DNA from: Terebella lapidaria
Taxonomy: Eukaryota; Annelida; Polychaeta; Terebellida; Terebellidae
Length of the DNA stretch: 64,000 nucleotides
Reading direction: 5' to 3'
Assembly: GCA_949152475.1 (NCBI GenBank)
Contig: OX424564.1
Location: forward strand, 22,380,165 to 22,444,164
A program made the position numbers and the translations under genes. Shown one piece after another: positions 11,524-23,590 of this stretch. The notes under the pieces are model-generated. The model was given only the letters and a program-made list of their open reading frames with translations. It ran no database searches and was not told where the DNA came from. Each line of letters starts with the position of its first letter. Position 1 is the stretch's first letter.

Positions 11524-14092
11524 TTAAGGCATTTCGGCAGAGTTTTCTTCTTCCGCCACTTTTGGTTTCCGGAAGATAACTTTAGATTGCCTTGACGGAT
11601 CCTCATCAAATTTTCACCACAAGTCAGAAATGATATGTGGAAGAACCCTATTCTTTTTGAGCCGGATCCGAGGTCCGTGAGGTCCGTGAGGATGAAATCA
11701 AGGCTAATTTTGAGACTTGGTTTCCGGACGATAACTGGAAAAATATTTGTGCAATAGTTGCAGAACTCTGCATGGAGGTTCATATGCCGCCAGGGAAGAA
11801 CCCTATTGATTTTGGGATCGATCCGTCAAACGACCTTTGACCTAGAGGTCAAAATAATTTTTTGCTGGTTCATCCTTGAGGCTTCCTGCATATCTCGGAA
11901 ACCGTGCATCGTAGAGCGAAACGGACGTTATTTTCGGACTCGTCGCCCTAGACAAACATCTCTAAGGGGAATTTTTTTTTTTGATCCGGCTCCGAGGTCC
12001 GTGAGGTCCGTGAGGATGAAATCGAGGCTGATCTTGAAACTTGGTTTCCGGACGATAACTCGAAAAATATACAGGCAATAGTTGCAGAATTTTGCACGAA
12101 GGTTTATATATCACCAGGGAAGAACCCTATTGATTTTGGGATCGATACCTCAAATGACCTTTGACCTAGAGGTCGAAATAATTTTTTGCTGAGTCATCCT
12201 GGAGGCATCCTGCATATCTCGGAAACAGTGCATTGTAGAGCAAAACGGACGTTATTTTCGGACTCGTCGCCCTAGACAAACATGTCTAAGGGGTATTATG
12301 GATGAACTTTGACCTTGACCCGGAATTTTTTTGCCGAGTCAGCATTTTTCGTTTTCGTCGATATCTCGGAAACGGTGCGTCGTAGAGCGAAATGGACGTT
12401 ATTTTTGGACTCGTTGCCCTAGACAAACATGTCTAATGGATATTATTGATGAACTTTGACCTTGACCCGAAATTTTATTGCCGAGTCGGCATTTTTCGTT
12501 TTCGTCGATATCTCGGAAACGGTGCGTCTAAGAGCGAAACGGACGTTATTTTCGGACTCGCCGCCCTAGACAAATGTGTCTAAGGGGTATTATGGATGAA
12601 CTTTGACCTTGACCCGAAATTTTTTGCCGAGTCGGCATTTTTCGTTTTTCGTCGATATCTCGGAAACGGTGCGTCTAAGAGCGAAACGGACGTTATTTTC
12701 GGACTCGGCGCCCTAGACAAACATGTCTAATGGGTATTATGGATGAACTTTGACCTTGACCTTAAATTTTTTTGCCGAGTCGGCATTTTTCGTTTTCGTC
12801 GATATCTCGGAAACGGTGCGTCGTAGAGCGAAACGGACGTTATTTCCGGACTCGTCGCCGTAGACAAACATGTCTTAAGGGTATTATTGATGAACTTTGA
12901 CCTTGACCTTAAATTTTTTTGCCGAGTTGGCATTTTTCGTTTTCGTCGATATCTCGGAAACGGTGCGTCGTAGAGCGAAACGGACGTTATTTTCGGACTC
13001 GTAACCCTAGACAAATGTGTCTAAGGGGTATTATGGATGAACTTTGACCTTGACCCGAAATTTTTTGCCGAGTCGGCATTTTTCGTTTTTCGTCGATATC
13101 TCGGAAACGGTGCGTCTAAGAGCGAAACGGACGTTATTTTCGGACTCGGCGCCCTAGACAAACATGTCCAATGGGTATTATGGATGAACTTTGACCTTGA
13201 CCTTAAATTTTTTTGCCGAGTCGGCATTTTTCGTTTTCGTCGATATCTCGGAAACGGTGCGTCGTAGAGCGAAACGGACGTTATTTCCGGACTCGTCGCC
13301 CTAGACAAACATGTCTTAAGGGTATTATTGATGAACTTTGACCTTGACCTTAAATTTTTTTGCCGAGTTGGCATTTTTCGTTTTCGTCGATATCTCGGAA
13401 ACGGTGCGTCGTAGAGCGAAACGGACGTTATTTTCGGACTCGTAGCCCTAGACAAACATGTCTAAAGGGTATTACTGATGAACTTTGACCTTGCCCCGAA
13501 ATTGTTTTGCCGAGTCGGCATTTTTCGTTTTCGTCGATATCTCGGAAACGGTGCGTCGTAGAGCGAAATGGACGTTATTTTCGGACTCGTCGCCCTAGAC
13601 AAAAATGTCTAAAGGGTATTATGGATGAACTATGACCTTGACCCGAAATTTTTTTGTCGAATCGGCATATTTCGTTTTCGTCCATATCTCGGAAACGATG
13701 AGTCGTAGAGCGAAACGGACGTCATTTTTGGACTCGGCGACCTAGACAAACATGTCTATGGGGTATTATGGATGAACTTTGACCTTGACCTTAAAGTTTT
13801 TTGCTGAGTCAGCATTTTTCGTTTTCGTTGATATCTCGGAAACGGTGCATTGTAGAGCGAAACGGACGTTGTGTTCGGACTCGTGGCTCTAGACAAACAT
13901 GTCTAAGGGGTATTACAGATGAACTTTGACCTTGACCTGAAATGTTTTTTTGCTGAGTCGACATTTTTCATTTTCATCCTTATCTAGGAAACGATGTGTC
14001 ATAGAGCCCATGGCTAACATGTTTTAAATATTACGAATTAGTCCTAACACCGAAATGCCTCCAAGGCATCTTTAGGCCTTGACGTCTAGTTT
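11524..14092 (+). mobile_element. Composite satellite-bearing element, copy 3 (longest)
   Basis: It begins 'ttaaggcatttcggcag' and ends 'aggccttgacgtctagtt', the same boundaries as copy 1. It holds two ~300-bp units and about eleven 147-bp monomers. The last monomers are the most diverged, as in copy 1. The minus-strand open frames here are only translated monomers: 147 is a multiple of 3, so a frame open in one unit stays open across the array. Confidence 0.75.
12575..13455. repeat. Higher-order duplication of three 147-bp monomers (period 441 bp)
   Basis: Diagnostic variants recur in the same order 441 bp apart: the 'ggactcggcgccctag' variant at 12701 and 13142, preceded both times by 'cgtctaagagcg' and followed by the 'cttgaccttaaattt' and 'atgtcttaagggtatt' variants. 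Three times 147 is 441, so a trimer block was copied recently within copy 3. Confidence 0.75.
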
Positions 14093-15630
14093 TATTCTCG
14101 TCTGACTTCGAAATGCTTGGTTTTTTTCATCACTGGCTGTGCTCATTGACCTTTTCACAGATTGTGTTTTCCTACCTTCATATTTGTCTGAAATAGTGCA
14201 ACTATTGGATTGTGTTCATATTTCCATGTACTTCCTGTGCCTTTTCTTGATTTACCTGACTTTAAATCATTCGTTCATGTTAATGTAACTGACCCCCCTT
14301 CCCAGTTTACATGTGTTGTCTTACTTCAAATTCGTACGAAACATCCCAAATTATAGTCTAGACTAGACTCCTCCAATAATTCTGTTTTGAAAAGTGGCCC
14401 CCTAATTTGTAATTCAAGCATTTTTTGCACGGAACAACCCGGTCAAAGGAGTCATATTTGATCGACAAATCATCTCGGATGAAAAACAGAAAATTTGGGG
14501 CTTTTGATCGTCAAGTAACTTGATATTCGTCCTATTCAACGCGGCCGTAATTCAGCATGTATTAACATGATTAATAATTTGTCATTTTATCCGACTGCCC
14601 CGGCTGTACGTTTGTTATGTTTATTAACGTGTCTGGGAGAAGACGGGCTGCTGGTCAGTGCCCGGGGCGGCATATTGATTGGAACCCCTGACATAACGAC
14701 GTTTCATCGTTTCACAAAGGCGTTTGCTTGAATTTCTGCTCGGAAAATTTCAACTTGCAAACTGGTGTCAATTAGTGCATTGGGTTCACTCGGTGCAGAC
14801 TTCTGTGAGTTGCGCAAATGCTTGATGTTGGCATTGTCGGGTGTTTCCCAATTAAAACATTATTTTGTTTTTGTAGTGGGATTGATTTGGCGCCATTTGC
14901 TGTTTTTCGGGAGTGAGAGGTGTGAGTCGAGTGGTCAACTCGGTGTATTTCTGTGGAAAAGCATTTATATAATCGTCCTGATTGCCTGGCCAGAAGCAAT
15001 TTGTCTGAAGTGAGCCATATTGCGCGTGGAGGCCCCGTATCTCCATGATGGGATTCTAACATATATATTTAGAACTAGTATTGCACAACTGGGTGATAAT
15101 CATGACAATCTCTTCGTATTACGCTGTCCTCAAAATTAATCCCTCTTACAAAAAGTCTTTCAAGTATCACATGAATTTTGTTGATTTTTGTCAGGATATC
15201 TGGACCACTCCTGATTTAGTTCGCGAGACAAACATGTAAAACTTGTATCATTTCAGCAATAAATTACATGTAATATAGCCCATACTGAGACATGGATACC
15301 GGTAAGGCCTGGTATGAGTGATTGATACTGATTTTATTCATTAAAAATTATACATGCACATGAGTTAATGTATCAAATTATATGAAGACTTCATATCAGC
15401 AGTCATTTTATGTTTACATTTTACTAAATACCAGTACATCTTCCTCACATGTCATGTTCAAGCATGAGTTTTACAATACCGATGCAACCTCCATTCTAAC
15501 AATAATATTTAAATACAGCACTACTGTAAAATCTGATATACTTTTGTGTCATATTCGAACATGTATTTGATAATTACGTTTCAAGCTCTGTTCCAACATT
15601 GATGTTTGACTATTATTGTGTATTTTGCAG
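14093..15630. other. Unique intron sequence before the LDLa exon
   Basis: 14400-15060 is somewhat more GC-rich than its surroundings, free of recognised repeats, and contains one GTCTAGAC palindrome (14356-14363). It could hold regulatory DNA. No conserved coding frame is evident; the overlapping frames near 14765-15062 on both strands look like chance. The acceptor for the next exon is 'tattttgcag' ending at 15630. Confidence 0.35.
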
Positions 15631-15756
15631 GTCCATGCGAGCACCGGTGTGACGATGGTAGTTGTTTGCCAGATGGCGCTCTAGTCTGTAATTACGTCAG
15701 TGACTGTTTGGACCAGTCGGACGAGAATAACTGTCCTCCCAGGGACAAAAATATAG
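15631..15756 (+). CDS. LDLRAD4: LDL-receptor class A module exon of the LDLRAD4/PMEPA1-like protein
   Basis: The exon lies between 'tattttgcag' and 'gtcagt', phase 1 on both sides, and encodes one complete LDLa module. Six cysteines run C-x3-C-x4-C-x7-C-x5-C-x8-C. The calcium-binding acidic cluster 'SDCLDQSDENNC' is intact. The short C1-C2 gap of three residues and the 'LVCN' before the last cysteines are unlike a typical LDLa repeat, but match my recollection of vertebrate LDLRAD4. The split serine codon joins 'KWP' of the CUB exon to 'PCEHRC'. The last codons (P-R-D-K-N-I) lead directly to the transmembrane exon. The last ~20 bases of the exon are the seed of the minisatellite that follows. 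The module would lie outside the cell or in the endosomal lumen. Confidence 0.85.
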
Positions 15757-16790
15757 GTCAGTAACCACGGAAACTTTGATATATAACTTTTCCTGCAGTC
15801 ATGAAATGGTAGGTCAATAACCACAGAAATCTTGAAATATATAACTCCCCGCAGTCACAAAATTATAGGTCAGTAACCATGGAAACCTCGATATATAACT
15901 CTTCCTGCAGTCACAAAGATATATATACTTGGTATATAACTTTTCCTGCAGTCACAAAAATATAGGTCAGCTACCATGGAGACCTTGATATTTATATAAC
16001 TCCCTGCAGCCACAAAAAATATAGGTCAGTTACATCGGAAACCTTGATATATAACTCTCCTCGCAGTCACAAAGATATAGGTCAGTAACACCGGAAACCT
16101 TGATATATAACTTTTCCTGCAGTCACGAAATGGTAGGTCAGTAACCACGGAAACCTTGATATATGACTTCGCAGTCACGAAAAAATAGGTCAGTAACCAC
16201 AGAAATCTTGATATATAACTCCCCGCAGTCACAAAATTATAGGTCAGTATCCACAGAAATTTTGATATATACTAGTATAACTCTTCCCGCAGTTACAAAG
16301 ATACAGCTCAGTAACCATGGAAACCTTGATATATAACTCTTCCCGCAGTCACAAAGATATAGATCAGTAACCACGGAAACCTTGATATATAACTCTCCCC
16401 GCTGTCACAAAAATATAGGTCAGTAACCACGGAAACCTTGATATATAACTCTACTCGCAGTCACAAAGATATACAATGTAGGTCAGTAACACCGGAAACC
16501 TTGATATGTAACTTTTATTGCAGTGACAAAAATATAGGTCAGTAACACCGGAAACCTTGGTATGTAACTTTTCCTGCAGTCACAAAAATATAGGTCAGCT
16601 ACCACGGAGACCTTGATATATATAACTCCCCGCAGTCACAAAATATAGGTCAGTTACCACGGGAACTTGATATATAACTCTTCCCGCAGTCACAAAGATA
16701 TAGGTCAGTAACCACGGAAACCTTGATATGTAAGTTTTCCTGCAGTCACGAAAATATAGTTCTCTCCACAGTCACAAAAGTACCATTTAA
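15737..16790. repeat. Minisatellite of ~17 units (~56 bp) that copies the exon end, its donor and an acceptor-like site
   Basis: Units follow the plan 'gtcagtaaccacggaaacct', then 'tgatatataact', then 'cttcccgcag', then 'tcacaaaaatatag'. The first unit starts exactly at the donor of the LDLa exon, and the last bases of the exon ('cccagggacaaaaatatag') align with the end of each unit. About 17 full units and one partial unit are present, with length changes (one has a 40-bp internal partial copy). Each unit therefore carries an acceptor-like pyrimidine-AG and, 14 nt later, a donor-like TAG|GTCAGT. Similar unit orders recur (unit 2 resembles unit 8; units 3-5 resemble 14-16), showing block duplication. 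Confidence 0.9.
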
Positions 16791-19700
16791 TCCGTCTCGC
16801 ATTTTTCTAATCCTTATCAAAATTGAAATATTATTGAAAATAGAGGAAGCAGCACACTGACTTAGGCCAATGTTAGATTTACATGAATTCTGCAGGAATT
16901 TTCTTAAACAGGTTCTGAGACCGGAATTTCATAAAGGCCCTATTCTCCATCCGAAATAAGGATATTTCTTCCCAAATTTACTTTATACTTTCCCAACTCC
17001 AAAATGTCTTGGGCAACAGGTGCAAGAATTCGATCACTTTAAAAATATTCAAATAAAAATATATTTTCCCGAAATATGACATGACATTTCACGAATAAAA
17101 AATATCGATTGAAATGGGCAAGGCCTCAAAAATATATCAGGCAGGAAAATCTCTGAATTCTGTAACTATATGAATATTGACCAGCATTACATATGCCTAG
17201 CTTCCAGGCACACATCTCATAAAGGAACGGAAATTTCCTTTCTCGGAACTGAGAAAAAAAGAATTTCACAATACATGTTGTGTAATAGTTCCGATTACAT
17301 GTTGCATAACTTCCATGTCTAGACAGTAACGTTTAAATCACCTGGGAAAATCCCCTAGCGGCCATTACAAACACACACAAAAACACACACAACATTCAGA
17401 TCTATTGTGTTTTTATGGTAAAGCCAGACTTAATACCCCCCCCCCCCCCTGCCCCCCCTCTCAATAAAAAAATGAAAGAAACAAAGTGACAAACAAAATG
17501 TCACTATAACCCGGCTCTTCGGCATGCCAGGTAAACAAGACATAATCCAAAAAAACGATTCCTACTCGTCCACTACAGCAGAAACATGAGTACCTGCATG
17601 TTTCATGCGCACTTGCATTCACATTAAGCCTTCACACCTTGCATGGCGGGCACTTACGAAACACGAGCAACAGTTTTTACGAGAGAGAGGTGCAAACAAC
17701 AGGCCAGTGTGATGCGTGATTCGAACACAACGCGTTAGGGACATGGACACCTCAAGAGACAAAACAGTAGGCAATATAAACACGCAGTCATGCTGTGAAT
17801 TGGCAGTCCGCAAATTGCCGTCTTTCTACTGCCCACCCACATTGCAGACGCGCACCGCGCGACTAGTCGACAGAGCAGAAGACTAGATCCGCCGTCTATT
17901 GTTACAGTATTTACTGCTAACGCGTCATAATACTTGACGATAAAAGGTTATCGATTCGGCGGAGCAGTCGTTCTGTGATGCAATGGCACATGCGGCCGTG
18001 CGATTGGTCGACCTGCAGCTCGTGTTTCAGTCTGAGCAGTTTTTACGGTTCAGTCGCCGCGTCACGGTTGATTGGTCACAGTTGGTAGCTGTTGCTCAGA
18101 GATGGAAGACCCTGCCTCTGTGTGGGTTGGGTTGTGCGCTGGTGTACGTGTGGGTTGGAAATGGGGTCTTTCAGTTACATAATGTACAGTATAACATTTG
18201 TAGAAACAGTTGAGAAAAAAAATACAGAACAAAAAGAGGAAAAACCAAGGTCCTCAGTACCAGCCATAAAAGAACATGTCTAGGGCTCATGCACTGGAAT
18301 ATCCTGGAAAATTCACACAAAAGGAACACAAAAAACACCAGTCTGAGTCCTAATTCTCTGGCATTAGGTCACGGAAATACAATACTATGGTGGAAGAACA
18401 TTTATACATAACTTCCCTGCTGAAATTCATGACATATTACATGTCGTTTCACTGATCGTAAGTGTACTGTTACATGTCAGATATCTATATATTTTTAATT
18501 ACACAAAGTAAATGTGTTTTGATCGATGTCCATCAAGTGCAGGATGGATTAGATTTAAAGGTCATGAATCATAAGTACACTTTGCTTCACAATAAGGAAT
18601 ATGATAATGTGGGAAAAAAATTAATATATGATTTGCAGAGGTATTAATTGCTACACTTTTGAATGTCATGCAGTGTGTACCGGGGGTAATATGAATATGT
18701 TGATATGATAGTACTTTTTACCAGAATGTTTTCTTCCTCCCATTTTGTTGCTAATTAATCTTGTCCAAATGTCCAAATAAACAATCTCACATTAAAAGAT
18801 CATAAAAGTATATAAAATATATGTGTATTAAATTTATTATGCACAGCATTACTACTTTCAGATATAGCAAACACAGCATAAAAAAAATACTGTGCAATAT
18901 ATTTTAGGACTGCATGTAGGTATCTACTATGATGTTTTGATGTGAACTCTATGTATATTGAATAAGTTTTCAAAGCGCACTCTATAGTGTGCAAGCAGTA
19001 TAATGTTACAGGGTTGTTTAGAGTAATTATCGGACATTTTTCACTTATGTAACTAGCTTTTGTGAGTCAGCAGACAGGTCAAAGGGTGTATTTAGTTTGA
19101 AAATAAACTTCACACCGTGTGGGCTGGTAACTGCTATTTATAAATTTGTACTTGATGAATTTACTTGATAGAAGTGCAAAGTTATTATGCATTGAATATC
19201 TTCCGCAGCTAACCACCAACAACAACAAACTCATTAAAAAATTTGCTTGTGTGTAGAGTTATTGCAAATAACGCCCACGGTCCATACGGTATGATATAGT
19301 GAAAATACAAGTGGCTGAATATGGGGTCGCTTCACATGTTCTTTGTTCACATAATCAAGTAATTCTCAAGTTATATCCTTACATGGTATTGGTGTTGGGC
19401 AACGATGTGCAAAGACAACTCGCAAAAAAAATTATATGATAAAATGTGTCCATCCGCGGGGCATCTCGAAATAAGTTCAACAAGTGACAACGACTTAGTC
19501 TGTCATGGGATTTCCAAACGAGGTGTGACTGATCATTCTTAGGCAATAGCTTGGATATGAGCCTCCTATATATATATATATACACATACATATACATACT
19601 GGCAGGTAGGGTGTCAATGAAATGACGGCCCTGCCCTGGCTATAATTAGCCGCAGCTCTCACACCCCATGGCCCGTCTCTGGGACACGACTATCGTCACC

Positions 19701-20506
19701 GTGACAGCCATCGCTAACCAACGATCGTCGCGCGGCCCTCGCCAGCCGATACAATGATACATGTGGACATTATCGATGTTTTAGAGTTAATTTATTCGGT
19801 CGGCGAGTTTTTACCTCCCTTATTTTCATCTAGGGGTGGATATGTCTGCAGACGCGCTGAACTTTTCGCTCATCGTCTGCCGTCGGAATTAACACACCTG
19901 TGATGTTTATAGGGATCAGTTGTGAAGCTATTACTAGTAATGCACTGACTTTTTATTGCATAAATGCCTCATCACAACAATCATATGGATATACCCCCCA
20001 TGTATAATATGCATGTATGTGTGCTCATTGGGGAGAGACGGTTTCCGAAAACAATCCATCCACTTAAATTAATGAATGTCTGTTCGGTATTTCAGAAATT
20101 TTGTTCTAACAACAACAGTGTGATTTTAATAATAGAATACTATTTACCATTTATGTATATAAGTTCAGAACCATGCACATTAAAACTTTCATCCAAGTAG
20201 AAATTATCAGTCAGATCCAGAGTTGCATGTTTACAAATCTTAAAAACATGAGCATAAATTATTTTGACAATAATCCATTCGCCATTGTTACGAAGAGACG
20301 GTCAATATTGTAAATACGGCAGAGGATAAATCATCATGATCAATTGGTTTGCTACTCTACACCATGGTTGATCCGATAACAATCAATTAATGTTTTGAAT
20401 AAAATGAATAAAATTGATCACGAGTTAGTCGGTATATTGAGTATATTATTATACTCTACCAATTAGCATTAATAAATATCTTCCCCCCTTTTCCTGTATC
20501 CCGCAG
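16791..20506 (+). other. Remainder of the intron between LDLa and transmembrane exons
   Basis: Contains a 14-bp C run (17436-17449), a GTCTAGAC palindrome (17317-17324) and a TA/CA microsatellite near 19567-19595. A GC-richer stretch at about 17840-18130 has two 'gattggtc' inverted-CCAAT motifs and could be regulatory. AT-rich unique DNA fills the rest. No coding exon is recognised. The acceptor for the next exon is 'cctgtatcccgcag' ending at 20506. Confidence 0.6.
17436..17457. repeat. Poly(C) tract
   Basis: A run of 14 C, then 'tg', then 6 C or more. One of many G/C homopolymers in the window. Confidence 0.9.
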
Positions 20507-20682
20507 AAAGCAGCCACTTCATGGAGGTGGTAGTGATAGTTGTAGTCGTTGTGTTCACGCTGGGCGTCGTCTCCTGCGTATTTTTCCACTACCGGCTGAC
20601 GTCGAGGTTCTACCGACAGAGGGAGAGCAGCAGTAGCGCAGAACATCACCATCTAAACCCTCAGACCCCGCAATCCGGAGAG
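20507..20682 (+). CDS. LDLRAD4: Transmembrane and juxtamembrane exon of the LDLRAD4/PMEPA1-like protein
   Basis: The exon runs from 'tatcccgcag' to 'gagag|gtaagg'. It enters with two bases that complete a Glu codon begun by the LDLa exon (phase 1) and ends exactly on a codon (phase 0). After 'ESSHF' comes a hydrophobic helix of about 22 residues, 'MEVVVIVVVVVFTLGVVS' plus 'CVFF', then 'HYRLTSRFYRQRE', a Ser run, His-His-His and a polar tail. The valine-rich helix, the cysteine near its cytoplasmic end and the following His-Tyr-basic motif match the family's membrane segment. The order implies a type I protein with LDLa outside. In vertebrate relatives the tail binds SMAD2/3 and NEDD4-type ligases through a SMAD-interaction motif and PPxY; neither is in this exon, so they should lie in later exons. 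Confidence 0.85.
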
Positions 20683-20727
20683 GTAAGGGAAATCACATGG
20701 TCTATGTGCCGGTAGGTGTATGTGTGA

Positions 20728-20745
20728 GGGGGGGGGGGGGGGGGG
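20728..20745. repeat. Poly(G) tract
   Basis: 18 G in a row, 46 bases after the transmembrane-exon donor. Its closeness to the 5' splice site could affect splicing through G-quadruplex formation in the nascent RNA; this is inference. Confidence 0.9.
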
Positions 20746-23590
20746 ATTCAGTGTTTGGTGTGTATGTCTGTGTTCGTGTGTTGGTACGTATGGTGTCAAA
20801 TGCCTTGTGTTGATCAAGCAAGTACGTGGGACTTCCTAAAGCAGTGGTCATGATGATAGCAGACTGGGTGTATCTTTGTAACACTCCATGCAATGCCAGG
20901 CGTGGTACAGTAATGATGATGATAAATGAAGAAACATGCAATATACATGTACATAACAAAATGACTGTCATAGTAGTATTAAATACTACTTTCTGCATTC
21001 TTTACAACTTTTATACCGAGAAAGTGCTTGTACTTCAGCCTGACACCAATCTTTTACCTCTTTGATGTGTGTTGATTCATTTTACATAATTAAATCACAA
21101 TCCATTTCACTATATAATTATATGTTGAAAATATTGCTGGTACAATGTAGTTAAAATATTTCATGTTGTTCTGTGGATTTGTCGTGGTCATTGTGTAAAA
21201 CTGGAATTGGATATGATGGAACAAAAAACATCGAACAAGAATACGTAAGAACAGGATTTTCACTTGGGGCTTCAATGTTTTGCTAGGGCAAAGATGCCAG
21301 CGTTTCTCGGAAGAAGTCACTTAATTTCTGTCTCATGTTCTTTGTCTATGTTTCGTTGTCATCACGCATGTTTCCATATAGATCTGTACCGAGCTTTATT
21401 CCATTTAGAATGCGGAACGGAATTTGAGTTCAGCGACTGTTGAGTTATGAGGACTGAAGTGCATATTTTATTCGAAACAAATTGCATAATTTCCTGCGCT
21501 TGAAATCTGTGAAATTGACAGATGCATATTATTGTTATTTAACGACAACAATTCGTTGAGATGGCTTGACAAATGCTGCAAAAAATAACCCCTCAGTCGA
21601 GACTGAGCCAACTTACTGGTAGACGGAATGGAGATCTCACTATATGAAGGTTCAATTGCCTCTTGCTGAATATGCCGGGAATGCATATAAATAAAAGTCT
21701 TATCTTCGGAATTAAAATGAGTTTTTCCCAGTGACGAGCATGTTTGCAGAGTTTTATCAAATTTATGGCAAATTATATCCGAAGGATCATGAGGATCGAA
21801 GCAAGTTAATCAATATGATGAAATAAAAAAATAATGCTATATTGAGGAACACTCGTCTAAGTTGTGTGTTTACTTGATCGTCGTTAATCAAACGAAGAGG
21901 AATTTGACGTCTAGTAGGTCTGGGCAATCTTACTGGTTACTGTATTCATATATATTTGTATTTGCCTATGTATCTAATAATACTGGCTAAGTTTGATTAG
22001 AAACAGGAGACAGTTATGCAAACTTACGAAGCATGTTGAGAAGTTTGAAGAGTATTTCAATCATGGTTTTTTTCATGCAATTGGTTCCAATATGACACCG
22101 TGTAGATAACATTACATGTATCATATGAACTTAAATTTCAAATGATGTATATACATTTTTCATGATTGGTTCATACGTTATCATTATTGGACAGTAGTCC
22201 AAGACTCATTAATCAGCTTGCCTCCCTCCAGTGTGTCCAGGGTTTTCAGGGTTTCAAGTGGCTGATAACATTTTTACAGTATGTGTAATATCTAATGGGA
22301 ACAATGACATAATGATAATAAACGTTTTTTTTCCAGGTTTGTAGTCCAGACATATATATACGGTATATTGTCATAATTGTCCTCATTGCATTTTCCTAAC
22401 TTTGTGTTTGCTTTGTACGTTGGTGTTTTAATTACGACACAGCGTCGTGCCCTCGGACATCTCAGGAGTGCGTGTGGGCGGGAACACACTGGGGCGAGTA
22501 ATATCTGCCGTGGAGATTGACGGCTGCTAATCTATTATGCATTGTGCTGTTTTTCGTACGAGGCCCTGACGTCATGTCTGTCCAGATTACTGCACGCAGG
22601 GAGGAAGTTCGATATTTTCACAAGCGGTGGTTTTTAGTTTGGAATTGAGTGAAATGGAAGATGTGTGTAAAAACAAAAAGGTCATGGAATATTATTTCAG
22701 TGAAATATTTCTCGTGAAATGTCACCAACTTGTACCGAATGAACTGGTGTCTGTTTTAGCTAAAAATATTTGAATTATAAGAGTAACATCTATCTGAAAC
22801 CCCCGGTCAAACTTTGCACCGACCCAGACAATAATGCATATATCATTGATCAACAAAATAATGGCATTGTGTCAGCAAATATGAACGCATTGACTTGTAG
22901 CTCGATGAAGGAGCCGGAAAAAGGGTCCACAGCCTGGTGGTTAATATAATATTTGCTCCCTATTGCATCAGATGTTGCTATGTATGGTCCTGGGCTTCGT
23001 GCGAATCGGTCAACAGTAATGTATTGACGTGTAATATGTTGAAGGTACAGTTGTATTGTGTACCTAGAATTCGATATAGTCTTTGCTTCGACCTTCACCT
23101 TGATAATCTCGCTGACGTCGCGACGACAACCCAGTGCATATTATTGATGAAAAATTAAAAACCTAAACCTAGACACATTCGTTATGCTGTCACCGTATGC
23201 GATATCGGATTCGGCTCAGTTTTCACCTACCCTCAGGCATCGCGACGAAGTCACAGTCGTTCCTGTCATATAACTTTACATGTTATTTTCAAGAATAGGT
23301 ACCAGGTGTGTGTATATGTTTATGTTCTGAAGTACAGTGTTTCAGACGTCATTCTGGGAAGTACTTGATAACCTCGGAGGTAAATTTTGTCACACTGTCA
23401 CATATTTTCCTGATACAGATCACTTTGTGTAGCTAGGCACGTACGATGTGTTGATATATATGTTAAATTGTTGCATGATGCAGTCATCTATATAGATATA
23501 TTCACTGAGCATGCTCAGCAGGGTAGAAATCAATCGGCATATGTGTTTCACGAAAAAATATTTTTCCATTTAGTCTTTAGTTTAGATATA

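Larger units (their letters stand above)
1560..15630 (+). other. 14-kb intron between the CUB and LDLa exons
   Basis: Both ends are phase 1 and GT-AG, and the exons on either side join into one frame. It is packed with repeats listed separately: an inverted-repeat element at 2383-3013, a direct duplication at 3674/4742, and three composite satellite-bearing elements between 5908 and 14092. The parts at 1620-2380, 3020-3670, 5160-5900 and 7480-9260 look like low-complexity AT-rich DNA with TACATGTA palindromes and no coding signal. Open frames inside it are either short and random or translated satellite monomers. Confidence 0.7.

Noticed and set aside
12727-13455. Minus-strand frames of 95 and 144 codons with repeating 'SLYDAPFPRYRR'-type peptide
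   Set aside because: They are direct translations of the 147-bp monomers, open because the period is divisible by three. The same holds for frames at 7051-7281 and 13037-13267.
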